6,725 bases of DNA from Pseudomonas sp. (GTDB taxonomy: Bacteria; Pseudomonadota; Gammaproteobacteria; Pseudomonadales; Pseudomonadaceae), in NCBI GenBank assembly GCA_026398835.1, contig JAPLSD010000325.1:1-6725 (forward strand), in the 5' to 3' direction. Positions 5,964-6,725 of the stretch are shown here, one piece after another; position 1 is the stretch's first letter, and the number at the start of each line of letters is the position of its first letter. The position numbers were made by a program, and so were the translations under genes. The notes beneath the pieces are model-generated. The model had not been told where the DNA came from and searched no databases. It saw only the letters and a program-made list of their open reading frames with translations.

Positions 5964-6719
5964 ATGGAAAAGACCAAGCAGGCTGTTCCGTTTTCGGTGC
6001 CGCGACACGTCGCGATCATCATGGATGGTAATAATCGCTGGGCAAAGAAACGCTTTTTGCCGGGTGTTGCCGGGCATAAAGCGGGTGTCGATGCTGTGCG
6101 TGCGGTCATCGAGGTATGTGCTGAGGCCAAGGTCGAAGTATTGACCTTGTTTGCCTTCTCCAGCGAGAACTGGCAGCGCCCGGCTGACGAAGTCAGTGCC
6201 TTGATGGACCTCTTCTTCAGGGCGTTGCGTCGTGAGGCCAAGCGCCTCAACGACAACAACATCAGCCTGCGCATCATAGGTGATCGCTCGCGCTTCCATC
6301 CGGAGTTGCAAGCAGCCATGCGTGAGGCTGAAACAATGACGGCTGGCAGCAATCGCTTTATCCTGCAAATCGCTGCCAATTATGGTGGTCAATGGGACAT
6401 TGCCCAGGCTGCCCAGCGTCTGGCGCGTGAGGTTCAGGCCGGGCATCTGCAGCCTGAAGATATTACGCCCGAACTGTTGCAAACCTGTCTGGCGACGGGC
6501 GATCAGCCCTTGCCGGATTTGTGCATTCGTACTGGCGGTGAGCACCGCATCAGCAACTTCCTGTTGTGGCAGTTGGCGTACGCCGAACTGTATTTCTCCG
6601 ACCTGTTCTGGCCGGACTTCAAACACGATGCCATGCGTACTGCGCTGGCCGATTACGCTTCTCGCCAGCGCCGCTTCGGTAAAACGAGCGAGCAGGTCGA
6701 AGCTGGAGCCCGGTTTTAA
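5964..6719 (+). CDS. uppS: (2Z,6E)-farnesyl-diphosphate-specific undecaprenyl diphosphate synthase
   Basis: UppS is a cis-prenyltransferase that adds eight isopentenyl units to farnesyl diphosphate. The C55 product becomes the lipid carrier for peptidoglycan and O-antigen. The 251 residues are full length. Family motifs are complete: HVAIIMDGNNRWAKKR (15-30) with the catalytic Mg-binding D21, the GHKAG loop (37-41), FAFSSENWQRP (63-73), and PDLCIRTGGEHRISNF (184-199) with R189 and R195, followed by E208 in AYAELYF. These line up with E. coli D26, R194, R200 and E213 with a constant offset of five. The ribosome binding site is poor: AAGGG (5949-5953) overlaps the frr stop codon and lies ten bases from the ATG, so translation may rely on ribosomes finishing frr. 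The TAA stop shares its last A with an ATG, the probable cdsA start. Confidence 0.98.
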   Translation: MEKTKQAVPFSVPRHVAIIMDGNNRWAKKRFLPGVAGHKAGVDAVRAVIEVCAEAKVEVLTLFAFSSENWQRPADEVSALMDLFFRALRREAKRLNDNNISLRIIGDRSRFHPELQAAMREAETMTAGSNRFILQIAANYGGQWDIAQAAQRLAREVQAGHLQPEDITPELLQTCLATGDQPLPDLCIRTGGEHRISNFLLWQLAYAELYFSDLFWPDFKHDAMRTALADYASRQRRFGKTSEQVEAGARF

Positions 6720-6725
6720 TGCTTA
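6719..6725 (+). CDS. cdsA: Probable start of cdsA, phosphatidate cytidylyltransferase (first two codons only)
   Basis: The uppS stop reads TAATG, so an ATG at 6719-6721 overlaps it by one base and continues CTT A, encoding Met-Leu and the first base of a third codon. Pseudomonas CdsA proteins, as I recall, begin Met-Leu-Lys, and cdsA normally follows uppS. The product would make CDP-diacylglycerol for phospholipid synthesis. Seven bases cannot prove this; the call rests on position and gene order. Confidence 0.5.

Noticed and set aside
5225..6626. Minus-strand frames of 384 and 263 codons crossing pyrH, frr and uppS
   Set aside because: They run antisense across three conserved genes and their junctions. 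Their length comes from codon bias, and the translations show no domain.
1..6725. A hidden novel system: mobile element, CRISPR, toxin-antitoxin or defence genes
   Set aside because: All coding space is filled by complete or edge-cut housekeeping genes in conserved order. I saw no long repeats, integrase or transposase motifs, tRNA or compositional break.

Overview
The window is ordinary core chromosome from a gammaproteobacterium, almost certainly a Pseudomonas outside the very GC-rich P. aeruginosa type. The evidence is the gene order glnD-map / rpsB-tsf-pyrH-frr-uppS-(cdsA), a 246-residue S2, a 289-residue EF-Ts with the Pseudomonas-like TDFL variant, and moderate rather than extreme GC. 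The genus call is recognition from memory of protein sequence and synteny, not a database search.

Layout. On the minus strand lie the N-terminal 472 codons of glnD (1-1416, running off the left edge) and, 47 bases upstream of it, the complete map gene (1464-2246). They look like one leftward transcription unit. A 381-base divergent region (2247-2627) separates them from the rightward genes. It holds a good extended -10 promoter for rpsB, a structured rpsB leader resembling the known S2 autoregulatory element, and a weaker extended -10 candidate for map. On the plus strand follow rpsB (2628-3368), a hairpin plus a strong intrinsic terminator, tsf (3574-4443), again a hairpin plus an intrinsic terminator, a 152-base leader region with two hairpins, and then the tightly packed run pyrH (4653-5396), frr (5393-5950) and uppS (5964-6719). 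The last seven bases look like the start of cdsA.

How the genes fit together. rpsB, tsf and frr supply translation: a 30S protein, the EF-Tu exchange factor and the ribosome recycling factor. map trims the initiator Met from new proteins. pyrH makes UDP for RNA, DNA and UDP-sugar synthesis. uppS makes the C55 lipid carrier for peptidoglycan and O-antigen, and cdsA makes CDP-diacylglycerol. glnD senses glutamine for PII signalling. The plus-strand cluster is thus a growth-linked set joining translation, pyrimidine supply and envelope synthesis, with coupling overlaps at pyrH/frr (ATGA) and uppS/cdsA (TAATG).

I found no mobile element, CRISPR array, tRNA, rRNA, toxin-antitoxin or defence gene, and no sign of horizontal transfer. 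The parts worth a second look are regulatory: the rpsB promoter and leader, the repeated stop-codon hairpin plus terminator arrangement, and the pyrH leader hairpins.
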